From positions 62,001-126,000 of the forward strand of contig NZ_RCHJ01000017.1 of assembly GCF_004011805.1 (NCBI RefSeq): a DNA stretch of 64,000 nucleotides. Reading direction: 5' to 3'. Positions 57,336-64,000 of the stretch are shown piece after piece. Every line of letters begins with the position of its first letter. The first letter of the stretch is position 1. Position numbers and translations under genes: made by a program. The stretch is from Piscinibacter defluvii. GTDB taxonomy: Bacteria; Pseudomonadota; Gammaproteobacteria; Burkholderiales; Burkholderiaceae_C. Under the pieces are notes generated by a model. That model made no database searches. It was not told the DNA's origin and saw nothing but the letters and a program-made list of their open reading frames with translations.

Positions 57336-57557
57336 GGATCGACCCGTGACGTCTTGGTGGACAGGGCGACGCCGTCCCAGTCGGCCAGGTGTGGCCGACT
57401 GCAGGGCGTCGAGCTACGGGTGCGGACCGGCGAAGCGGTCAGGGTAGGAAGCGGGTGTGGAGCGGGTATTGAACGGGTACTGAGCGGGTCTACGGGGAGG
57501 CCACCTGCGGCGCGTGTGGTGCGAAACCCCAGCACCACCGCGCCGTCACCTTTCGCC

Positions 57558-58073
57558 TCATCCGGTGCGGGACGGGCGCCCGCGCGCGGCTCGGTCGGCC
57601 ATGTTCAGCCGGGCCTGGCGCAGCACCAGCGTGTCGGCGCCCTCGTGCTGGCGGCACAGGGCCACGCAGGCCGTGGTCAGCTGGTCGAGCTGGAACTTGG
57701 GGTTGGGGTGGCGGTTGGCCGGCGAGCGCTGCACGGCCAGCAGCAGCTCGTACTGCGGGCGCCACATCGACTCGCGGCGCCTGGGCGTCAGCGGCGGGCG
57801 CAGCACCAACTGCGTGCCCAGGAAATCGAAGATCCGCGCTGGCGCGTCATCGTGCAGGAAGACCAGCGACACGCAGGCGCTGATTAGGTCCGGGAAGCGG
57901 AAGGTCGGCGAGACGTTGCCCTCGCTGCGCAGCACCGTGAACAGCCAGTCGTGCTCCTCGAGCCAGAGCCGGGTCTCGATGGTCTCCGGGTGTTCGCCGT
58001 CGTGGGCGCCGGAGCCGGTCTGGCCAGCCTGGGGGGCGGCGTCGCAGCGGGCAGCGGGCAATGCAGAGTACAT
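57558..58073 (-). CDS. Hypothetical ICE protein
   Basis: 171 aa from the ATG at 58,073, with GAGGA upstream; the frame continues upstream without protein-like sequence. Seen: WLEEHDWLFTVLRSEG, FRFPDLISACVSLVFLHDD, and a second similar segment FQLDQLTTACVALCRQHEGAD, suggesting an internal duplication of a helical unit. No known family recognised. It could be a regulator or accessory factor of the transfer operon. Confidence 0.7.
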   Translation of the reverse strand: MYSALPAARCDAAPQAGQTGSGAHDGEHPETIETRLWLEEHDWLFTVLRSEGNVSPTFRFPDLISACVSLVFLHDDAPARIFDFLGTQLVLRPPLTPRRRESMWRPQYELLLAVQRSPANRHPNPKFQLDQLTTACVALCRQHEGADTLVLRQARLNMADRAARGRPSRTG

Positions 58074-58308
58074 GGCGCGGTCCTCGTTCGGTGGCTTCAG
58101 GATCTGAAGGCCGTGCTCTGTCGAGCGCGTGACCGAAAGGGTAGGAGCCGGCTGCCGCCGCGGCGCCGCGGAATGGCGCGTTTGCGAGGGGGGTTTCGGG
58201 GTTGGTCGGATCGATCTCACAAGCGCGGGTAGTCGACTCGTCGGCGTCACATCAGGAGGGCTGGCAAGAGGCCGGCGGCTACACTCCCGCCCAGCCTACT
58301 GACCTGCC

Positions 58309-58794
58309 ATGAGTTCTCCCGCGCACCTTTACACCTTCGGCTACGAAGGCCTCGACATCGCTGCATTCATCGAGCGACTCAAGAGCGCCGGCATCCGCAG
58401 CGTCGTGGACGTGCGCGAACTGCCGTTGTCACGCAAGCGCGGGTTCTCGAAGACGGCGTTCAACGAAGCGCTGACGGAAGCTGGCATCGCGTACTTCCAT
58501 GCACCTGCGCTCGGTTGCCCCAAGGACGTGCGCGAGCAATACAAGCGCGATCAGTCATGGTCGCGATACACCACCGGTTTCATGAAGCACCTGGGGCAGC
58601 AGCGGGCTGCGGTCGCCGAACTCGCGAAGCTGGCGAAGTCCACCAGCGCGTGTCTCGTGTGCTTCGAGGCCGACTTCAACTTCTGCCATCGCACCTACGT
58701 CGCCCGTGCCGCGCATGCTGCGGGTGCGCCGTCGGTCATGCACCTCATGGCTAGAACAATGTGCTCTGACTCGGGTCTTCGGGCTGTGGCATAG
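58309..58794 (+). CDS. DUF488 family protein
   Basis: 161 aa. Seen: YTFGYEGLDIAAFIERLKSAGIRSVVDVRELPLSRKRGFS and CFEADFNFCHRTYVARA, the DUF488 hallmarks including a conserved Cys and His near the end. Function unknown; the family often sits in restriction and defence loci. Its last 44 bp overlap the convergent 58,751-59,317 gene, so its C-terminus may have been altered by rearrangement. Confidence 0.85.
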   Translation: MSSPAHLYTFGYEGLDIAAFIERLKSAGIRSVVDVRELPLSRKRGFSKTAFNEALTEAGIAYFHAPALGCPKDVREQYKRDQSWSRYTTGFMKHLGQQRAAVAELAKLAKSTSACLVCFEADFNFCHRTYVARAAHAAGAPSVMHLMARTMCSDSGLRAVA

Positions 58795-59317
58795 GCGGGT
58801 AGATTAGGCTCACCCCGAGCCACTGGTCTGGAAATCGGTGCATGGTGCCCATCAGGAGCATCAAGTCCTTTGCGAGCAGGTCTCGCTCCAGCTTGTCCCG
58901 GAACGGCGCTTCCCATCGGCTGCCATGTTGCCGGCGAGTGTTCCGGTAGAGCGCACACACCTCCCAATCAACCAGCTTGACCCTGACCGACTGCTGCGCA
59001 TCCGCCGTCTGGTACTCGCAGTGGTAGTAGAAGTCGAACGGGATCTTCTCCAGCAGTCGGACCTGACGCTGATCTTCCTCGGCATCGAACAGGCTGTTCT
59101 GCTGCTGCATCTGTAGCAGCTTGGTCCGCTCGTCTGGCGTCCAGTCCGCGTTCTTCGTGGGCTTGATCTCGAGCGAGGTGATGCGGTTTGGCTTGAAGAG
59201 GGCGAGCGTGTTGCCTTGCGCCAGCCGCGTTTGCTCCATCGCGCCGAAGTCGGTGTAGACCGGCTGGCGCGCCAGTAACGCCATGCGGGCGGGCCAGCCG
59301 CGTTTGCCGGCCTTCAT
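58751..59317 (-). CDS. Conserved hypothetical protein of a restriction/defence neighbourhood, possibly 5'-truncated
   Basis: 188 aa from the ATG at 59,317. Seen: LARQPVYTDFGAMEQ, FKPNRITSLEIKPTKNADWTPDE, a long charged middle, and MLLMGTMHRFPDQWLGVSLIYPP near the end. The same frame remains protein-like upstream of this ATG (IFVDTIACDAEPMKAGKRGW), so the gene probably began further up and was cut. I recall similar proteins next to Mod-type methyltransferases, but no function is established. Confidence 0.6.
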   Translation of the reverse strand: MKAGKRGWPARMALLARQPVYTDFGAMEQTRLAQGNTLALFKPNRITSLEIKPTKNADWTPDERTKLLQMQQQNSLFDAEEDQRQVRLLEKIPFDFYYHCEYQTADAQQSVRVKLVDWEVCALYRNTRRQHGSRWEAPFRDKLERDLLAKDLMLLMGTMHRFPDQWLGVSLIYPPMPQPEDPSQSTLF

Positions 59318-59327
59318 GGGTTCAGCG

Positions 59328-59714
59328 TCACAGGCGATCGTGTCGACGAAGATGCGATGGCTCACCGAACTGGCGCACGACAAGGAGTTCCTCGATGGGC
59401 CACTCGGCCGCGGCCGCATCACGTGCAGGTCCGCCGTCGGGCGCCTCGTCGGCCTCGTTCCCAGGCTTGATGCAGAGCGCGAAGCCATCCTTGATCTTCT
59501 GTACCTGCCACACGTCCTTGATGGAACCGTCGCGACGGCAAACCAGATCACCTCGCCGCGGCTTAGCCTTGTGCAGCGGCAGCAGTTCAGGAAGATGGTC
59601 CTCGAACACGAGTCCAAACTTCTTGTCCTTCGAAGCCTTGGCCCACTCAGCGGCAAGCCGGTCGCGCAGGCGGGGGTCGGTGACCTGCGAGATCAAGTCG
59701 TGGATGGCTGACAA
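59328..59714 (-). pseudogene. N-terminal remnant of a Mod-type (type III-like) DNA methyltransferase
   Basis: 128 codons from a TTG preceded by GGAGGATCGT. Seen: IHDLISQVTDPRLRDRL, KDKKFGLVFEDHLPELLPL, RRGDLVCRRDGSIKDVWQV and LLVVRQFGEP. This opening occurs in large adenine-specific methyltransferases, where catalytic motifs follow. Here the sequence breaks right after FGEP into unrelated codons and a stop, and no methylase motifs (DPPY, FxGxG) follow. It is a remnant without catalytic domain. Confidence 0.6.
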
Positions 59715-59829
59715 ACGATCCTCCTCGCTTCTTGTTCGGCCGTGTGGCCGTGAGCGTGATTGCAGTTGATACAGACGTCTTTGGTCTGGGGCGCGCCTCG
59801 ACGTGCAGTTGAGCAGAGTTTGCCGGAGC

Positions 59830-61266
59830 TCATGAGTTCGATCCCGGCAGCTCAGTGGCGCCCATCCAATAGCAAAGCAGTGGCGCGGGCACTCGCATGA
59901 CCTGCGTGCCAGCAGCCAGGCCCTGCATCAGGCCGAAGTCATCGAGCGACTTGGTGACGACGTAACCGCGCTCGATGCGTTTCGATTGGCACAGTTCGAC
60001 CAGGCCCTTGAGTTCCCGAGCCCCGGTGTGCTGGGCGCGGTACTTCACCTCGAAGGGAATGAGCTCGCCGCCGACTTCGGCCACCAGGTCGACCTCGTGG
60101 TCGCGTTTGCCACGCCAGTAGCTGAAGCGGACGTTCTGTGCGTAGTACCGGGCAAACAAGTGCTTGAAGACCGCGGTCTCGGTGGCAACTCCCAGCGCGG
60201 ATGCGTCTTCGAGGATGGCCTTGCCCTTGAGCATGACGGCCGGCGCGATGGCGGCATCGGCCAGGTAGATCTTGAACCGCGCGCGGAGCACGTCCTTCCC
60301 GTAGCCGAACGGGGCGAGGCGATAGATAAGGTGCGTGGCCTCGAGCAGCTCGATGAAGTTCTGGGCAGTGGGGCGCTTGACCTCCAGGTTGGCGCACAGG
60401 TCCACCATGTCCAGCAGGCCGCCATCGTGCATGCACAGGTACAGGAAGGTGTGCTCCAGGTCCAGCACGCGCCGCACGCCGAACAGCGCTGTCATGTCGC
60501 GCTTGAGCACCTTGTCGATGATGTCTTCGCGCAGCAGGCGCTGGGCCTGCGTGATGCTGTCCACCTGGGCGGTCTGGGGAAAGCCGCCGCGCACGAGGTA
60601 CTCGTGGAAGTGGCCCACGTACGGTGCTGCCCGTTCCGTGACGCGATAGAAGTCGGCCGCCTTCCAGTCGAAGAGGTCCCGCAGGCTGCGCAGCCGCGGC
60701 AGCTCTGGCAGCTCCAGTCGCTTGATCTGCAGATATTCGTAGAACGACAGTGTCGTCAGCCGGATCGTGTGCCAGCGGCCGACACCTGACTCCTGGTCGG
60801 CTTCCACCAAAGGCATGGCGGAGCCCGTGAATGCGATGCGCCGGTCCTTGCGGAAGTCGACCTGATGCTTGACCCAGGTGCCCCAGTCACGAATGAACTG
60901 GGCCTCGTCCAGCAGCAGGTACTCGGGGCCGTCGGCGCGCGGCTCGCGTTCACGCCATGCGTCGATGACCGCATCGATGCCGGCCAGCTTGAGGATGGGA
61001 TGGTCGAAGGTTGCGTACAGGATGTTCGCGCCTGGCGCACCACCACGGAGCAACGTGTCGGCGGCCTGCAGCAGCAGCGTGGTCTTGCCGATCTGGCGTG
61101 CGCCGGAGAGCAGCACCGCTCGCGGTGCTGGTGGCTGCGTCATCCAGGCCTGAAGCTCGCGAAATGCCGCGCGGCGCCAGGTCGGCAGGTCGGCAATGGC
61201 TTCGCCCCTCCACCAGGGGTTGAACTGGGCGAGGACGGCGACGAGTTCTTCTTTGGAGACCCTCAT
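59830..61266 (-). CDS. AAA_14 / DUF4143 ATPase
   Basis: 478 aa. Seen: Walker A GARQIGKTT (55-63), Walker B YLLLDEAQ (D120, E121), a sensor-like FTGSAMPL, a winged-helix middle, and a C-terminal DUF4143 domain with a PD-(D/E)XK-like block (DHEVDLVAEVGGELIPFEVKYRAQ). Common accessory genes of unknown role. The nuclease-like residues D, E and the EVK triad look intact. Transcribed on the same strand as the tra operon, as cargo. Confidence 0.85.
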   Translation of the reverse strand: MRVSKEELVAVLAQFNPWWRGEAIADLPTWRRAAFRELQAWMTQPPAPRAVLLSGARQIGKTTLLLQAADTLLRGGAPGANILYATFDHPILKLAGIDAVIDAWREREPRADGPEYLLLDEAQFIRDWGTWVKHQVDFRKDRRIAFTGSAMPLVEADQESGVGRWHTIRLTTLSFYEYLQIKRLELPELPRLRSLRDLFDWKAADFYRVTERAAPYVGHFHEYLVRGGFPQTAQVDSITQAQRLLREDIIDKVLKRDMTALFGVRRVLDLEHTFLYLCMHDGGLLDMVDLCANLEVKRPTAQNFIELLEATHLIYRLAPFGYGKDVLRARFKIYLADAAIAPAVMLKGKAILEDASALGVATETAVFKHLFARYYAQNVRFSYWRGKRDHEVDLVAEVGGELIPFEVKYRAQHTGARELKGLVELCQSKRIERGYVVTKSLDDFGLMQGLAAGTQVMRVPAPLLCYWMGATELPGSNS

Positions 61267-61371
61267 CCGCCGGATGGTACCAGCATGCGGCGTTTAGTTA
61301 AAGCACACTTGTACTGTGCGTCGATAATAGCGAGCTTTGGTGGTTTCTGGGGCCCTTGCTCACCGAGCAGC

Positions 61372-61995
61372 CTAGCCGCGACGGTGGAAGTGGGCGACCG
61401 ACCGCCCCCAGAGCAGGGCCAGAGCGGACAAGCCCGCCGGTGCAACCAGAGGGTGAAGGGATGCCGGCAGCACCAGCGCGACGACGCCACCGCAGGTTAG
61501 CAGGATGGCCAGCGATGCATACAGCGCGAAACGCTCCGGATCGTGGTGCAGGAACTCCTTGGACTTGATCACTCTGCTGATTGCGCCGTCCGCGACCGCT
61601 GCGGCAAGGAAGGCGGCCATCCAAGGCAGCCACTCCAGCATCGCCGACAGCCTGAAGGCGGCCAGCAGCACGAGTGCATCGATCGCACGAAAGTAGCTGT
61701 TCCCGAACAGCCGCCGGTTGACGGAAGCCATCTCCCTCGCCACGGCGCCGTCCACACCGCTGGCCGCCGACGCACCGGCGGTCGGGGGAATGGGCGTTGC
61801 CTCTTGTGCCGCGCCCTGGAGGACCAGCGCCCGGTCGAGGATCCGCAGCGCAGGCGTCTCGCCCCAGAGCGCTTCCATCGCCTGGTGCTCGCTTCGGATC
61901 TGCGCCAGGAACCGTTCCGGCGGTTGCGCCGATGGCAGGTAGAGCACCAGCACCAGCAGACAGAGCAGGGCGGCGATGCTGACGATGCGGATCAC
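61372..61995 (-). CDS. DUF4400 family ICE membrane protein
   Basis: 207 aa. Seen: an N-terminal membrane helix, a hydrophilic loop with VAREMASVNRRLFGNSYFRAIDALVLLAAFR, and two or three C-terminal helices with a conserved ISRVIKSKEFLHHDPERF. Genes of this family stand next to traD in SXT/TOL-type ICEs. The start overlaps traD's stop by 4 bp. Role in transfer unknown. Confidence 0.88.
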   Translation of the reverse strand: MIRIVSIAALLCLLVLVLYLPSAQPPERFLAQIRSEHQAMEALWGETPALRILDRALVLQGAAQEATPIPPTAGASAASGVDGAVAREMASVNRRLFGNSYFRAIDALVLLAAFRLSAMLEWLPWMAAFLAAAVADGAISRVIKSKEFLHHDPERFALYASLAILLTCGGVVALVLPASLHPLVAPAGLSALALLWGRSVAHFHRRG

Positions 61996-63941
61996 GACGG
62001 TTGCCCCGTCATCGCAGCTGGAGTCCGGATCGCCTTCGGTGGCGTCGAACGTGTTGCTCTGGGCTCATCCGCATCCGGGTCGAGGATCGGAAACCGACCC
62101 TTGATGATCCGCCCGCCCGACACCGAGGCGAAGTACTGCAGGTTCGGCAGCTTTCCCAGCACGTCGGCCGGCACCATCTCCTCGAAGCTCTCGGTGAGCT
62201 GCGTCGAGTAGCTCGACGAGAAGTCGCCCAGGTGTGCGTCGGCGCCGCTGCTCAGGCCCACGCGCACCGAGTGGATCGCGGTCTTGCCGAAGGTCTCGAC
62301 CACGAAGTCCTGCGTCGGCCGGTCCTTGGATCGCAGCGCGATCAGGTTGTTCAGGTTGCCCAGCGCCATGCGCGCCGCGTCTTCACTGCCCAGCCGCTTG
62401 GCCAGGTCGGCCAGCGTCTGCATCGCGCAGGTGGTGAAGATGCCACCCTCGGCACCCTTGTTCAGGATCTCGATCAGCGGCTGGTTGATGACGTTCGACA
62501 CCTCGTCCACGAACAGCGAGATGCGCCGGTAGCCGCCCAGGTTGTAGCGCATGCCCGCACGGGCGGCCAGGTCGGCCAGGGCCAGTGCGCCGATGGCGGT
62601 AGCCACCGACGGGTCGGGCAGGGAATCGAGGCACATGTACAACACATGGCCCGCGCGCTCTATCTTCTCGAAGTTCATGATCGGCCTCGCATCACCGGCG
62701 TCGAAGGGGTCGGGCGACAGGCTGCGGCCCAGGTCGCCCGAGGTCAGCATCGAGAGCACCGGCAGCAGGTTGGCGGTGATCTTCTGGTAGTGCTCGCGGT
62801 TGTGGCGGAAGGTGCGCACCTGGGCGTCAAGCACCTTGTTGCGCTGCGACTGCGGGACGTGGTGCTCGTAGAAGGCGACCAGGGCCAGCAGGTCCGCACT
62901 GGCCGCCTCCGACGGGCGCTTCATGTTGCCGCGGTGCGCGTCGTGCAGCAGCTTCTTCATCTCCGGCTGGTCGCGCCAGCCGGTGCCGAGAAGCCGCTCG
63001 TAGAAGCGGCGCAGTGTCGCTTCCAGCACGGGCTCGATGCCGCCCTCGATGTACTTGGTGAGCTTGACCAGGTTCGGCCGCTCCTCCAGTTCGACCAAGC
63101 CCTGCACGACCACGTTCACGGCGTCCCAGCCGAAGGCGGAGAAGGCGCCGGCCGTGTCCGGCGGCATGATCGACTGGATCCGCGAGGCGATCTCGGTGGG
63201 CTTCTGCCAGTTGAAGGTGAAGTCCAGGCGCACGCCGGCCTCAGGAAAGGCGGGGTGGAACTCGAGGAAGGTGTCGGCCTCGCGCCAGTCCTCGCAGGCG
63301 CGCTGCGTGACACGCTTCAGGCGGCGGCTGTTCTTGGGATCGATGACGATCACCACGTCGCCGCGGCGGACGGCCTGCGTCACCAGGTTGGCCAGCGCCA
63401 CGCCCTTGCCCGACTGGGTGGTGCCCACCAGCAAGGTGCCGCCTTCGAAGTTCTGCAGCGGCCGGTGCAGGGGCACCTCGCGCGGTTCGACGCCATGGAT
63501 GTAGGGCAGACCGATCTCGGCATCGGGTTGCGGTCGTGCGTCGTAGCCCAGCACCTGCAGCAGGCGGGGCGACACGGTGAACTCCCGGTAGTCGACCTTG
63601 GCCAGTTCGTAGAGGCGCTGCGAGTGGACGGGCCGCCACTCGAAGCCGAAGCCCAGGAATACCGCGTCAGGCTTCTCGGTCCAGCGGGCGACGGCCCGTG
63701 TGCTCAGCACCTGGATGCCGCGGCCGGAGAGCGAGGCGCGCAGCACCAGGGTGTGAACGCCCTGCGCCAGCCGCAGGACGCCCATCGCCAGGCAGAAAGC
63801 GGCGAGCGGGAGTGCGAGCTGTCGCGGGAGGAGGCCCAGTCCGCCGGTGACTGCGAAGAACAGCAGGGCGGATGCCCAGACGGCGGCGGCGTACACCTCG
63901 TAGGCGCGCCGCCAGGGCATCTCGTAGCGGCGCATCAGCAT
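61992..63941 (-). CDS. traD: Conjugative coupling protein TraD (SXT/TOL subfamily)
   Basis: Hexameric ATPase that links the relaxosome to the secretion channel. 649 aa from the ATG at 63,941, preceded by GAGGAG. Seen: two N-terminal helices, Walker A VGTTQSGKGVALANL at about 171, and Walker B ISLFVDEVSNVI at about 472. Typical SXT/TOL-type TraD, distinct from VirD4 of IncP systems. Confidence 0.95.
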   Translation of the reverse strand: MLMRRYEMPWRRAYEVYAAAVWASALLFFAVTGGLGLLPRQLALPLAAFCLAMGVLRLAQGVHTLVLRASLSGRGIQVLSTRAVARWTEKPDAVFLGFGFEWRPVHSQRLYELAKVDYREFTVSPRLLQVLGYDARPQPDAEIGLPYIHGVEPREVPLHRPLQNFEGGTLLVGTTQSGKGVALANLVTQAVRRGDVVIVIDPKNSRRLKRVTQRACEDWREADTFLEFHPAFPEAGVRLDFTFNWQKPTEIASRIQSIMPPDTAGAFSAFGWDAVNVVVQGLVELEERPNLVKLTKYIEGGIEPVLEATLRRFYERLLGTGWRDQPEMKKLLHDAHRGNMKRPSEAASADLLALVAFYEHHVPQSQRNKVLDAQVRTFRHNREHYQKITANLLPVLSMLTSGDLGRSLSPDPFDAGDARPIMNFEKIERAGHVLYMCLDSLPDPSVATAIGALALADLAARAGMRYNLGGYRRISLFVDEVSNVINQPLIEILNKGAEGGIFTTCAMQTLADLAKRLGSEDAARMALGNLNNLIALRSKDRPTQDFVVETFGKTAIHSVRVGLSSGADAHLGDFSSSYSTQLTESFEEMVPADVLGKLPNLQYFASVSGGRIIKGRFPILDPDADEPRATRSTPPKAIRTPAAMTGQPS

Positions 63942-63942
63942 G

Positions 63943-64000
63943 TCAGGGCTCCTCGTGCGCGGCCGGCTCGAAGGCGGCAGGGTCGAAACCATCGATGCAG
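63943..64000 (-). CDS. C-terminal end of an upstream gene, probably relaxase
   Basis: Eighteen codons in frame (ending FEPAAHEEP, then TGA) finish one base before the traD start. In SXT/TOL-like ICEs the gene upstream of traD is the relaxase traI, so this may be its tail, but the fragment is too short to identify by sequence. Confidence 0.3.
   Translation of the reverse strand, partial: CIDGFDPAAFEPAAHEEP

Overview
The window is GC-rich and comes from a betaproteobacterium of the order Burkholderiales (Leptothrix/Rubrivivax/Methylibium-like). The evidence is the conserved chromosomal order ccoI-ccoS-ccoNOQP-ccoG-fnr-hemN, the neighbouring lpxK-exbD-exbB and xseA-sodB blocks, and a short GC-rich repeat of the kind scattered through Comamonadaceae-type genomes. 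Assignments rest on motifs, lengths and gene order read by eye; no database search was run.

Bases 1-16,550 are ordinary chromosome. They hold the start of lpxK, an ExbB/ExbD proton channel pair, exonuclease VII large subunit, iron superoxide dismutase and a DUF192 protein. A complete cbb3 oxidase locus follows: copper ATPase ccoI, ccoS, ccoNOQP, ccoG and a small ccoH-like protein. The fnr/hemN divergon carries an FNR box, and then come a TauE/SafE-type membrane protein and NADP isocitrate dehydrogenase (icd). This is one low-oxygen respiration module with its regulator.

From just past icd to the end of the window lies a large integrative and conjugative element (ICE), at least 47 kb and open at the right. 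Its tyrosine recombinase sits immediately downstream of icd. Its transfer genes form an F-type type IV secretion system of the SXT/TOL kind, nearly all on the minus strand. Reading from high to low coordinates they are: end of an upstream gene, traD, a DUF4400 gene, [cargo], unknown gene, lytic transglycosylase, OmpA-like, traA pilin, traL, traE, traK, traB, dsbC, traV, traC, trbI, S26 peptidase, small secreted protein, traW, traU, trbC, [Gabija cargo], traN, small secreted protein, traF, traH, [stress-tolerance cargo], traG. No relaxase gene or oriT is visible; the relaxase probably lies beyond the right edge.

Three cargo segments interrupt the transfer operon. (1) Bases 21,138-34,162, between traH and traG, hold an IS91-family element, an IS3-family element and a plus-strand protein-quality-control locus (clpK/clpG fragment, phospholipase D/cardiolipin synthase-like, ftsH, thioredoxin, small ORF, psiE-like, htpX-like, degP-like), then a lysozyme fragment. 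This block is bounded by two direct copies of about 365 bp of the traG 5' end. (2) Bases 40,282-43,823, between traN and trbC, hold a two-gene Gabija-type anti-phage system (OLD-family ATPase/TOPRIM nuclease plus UvrD-like helicase). (3) Bases 58,309-61,266 hold DUF488, what looks like the deletion scar of a Mod-type DNA methyltransferase locus, and an AAA/DUF4143 ATPase.

The most informative structural signals are the traG duplication, which predicts precise excision of the stress-tolerance cargo; the IS3 element that removed the front of the stress locus; an in-frame amber codon in the htpX-like gene; and the position of the integrase at the 3' end of icd.
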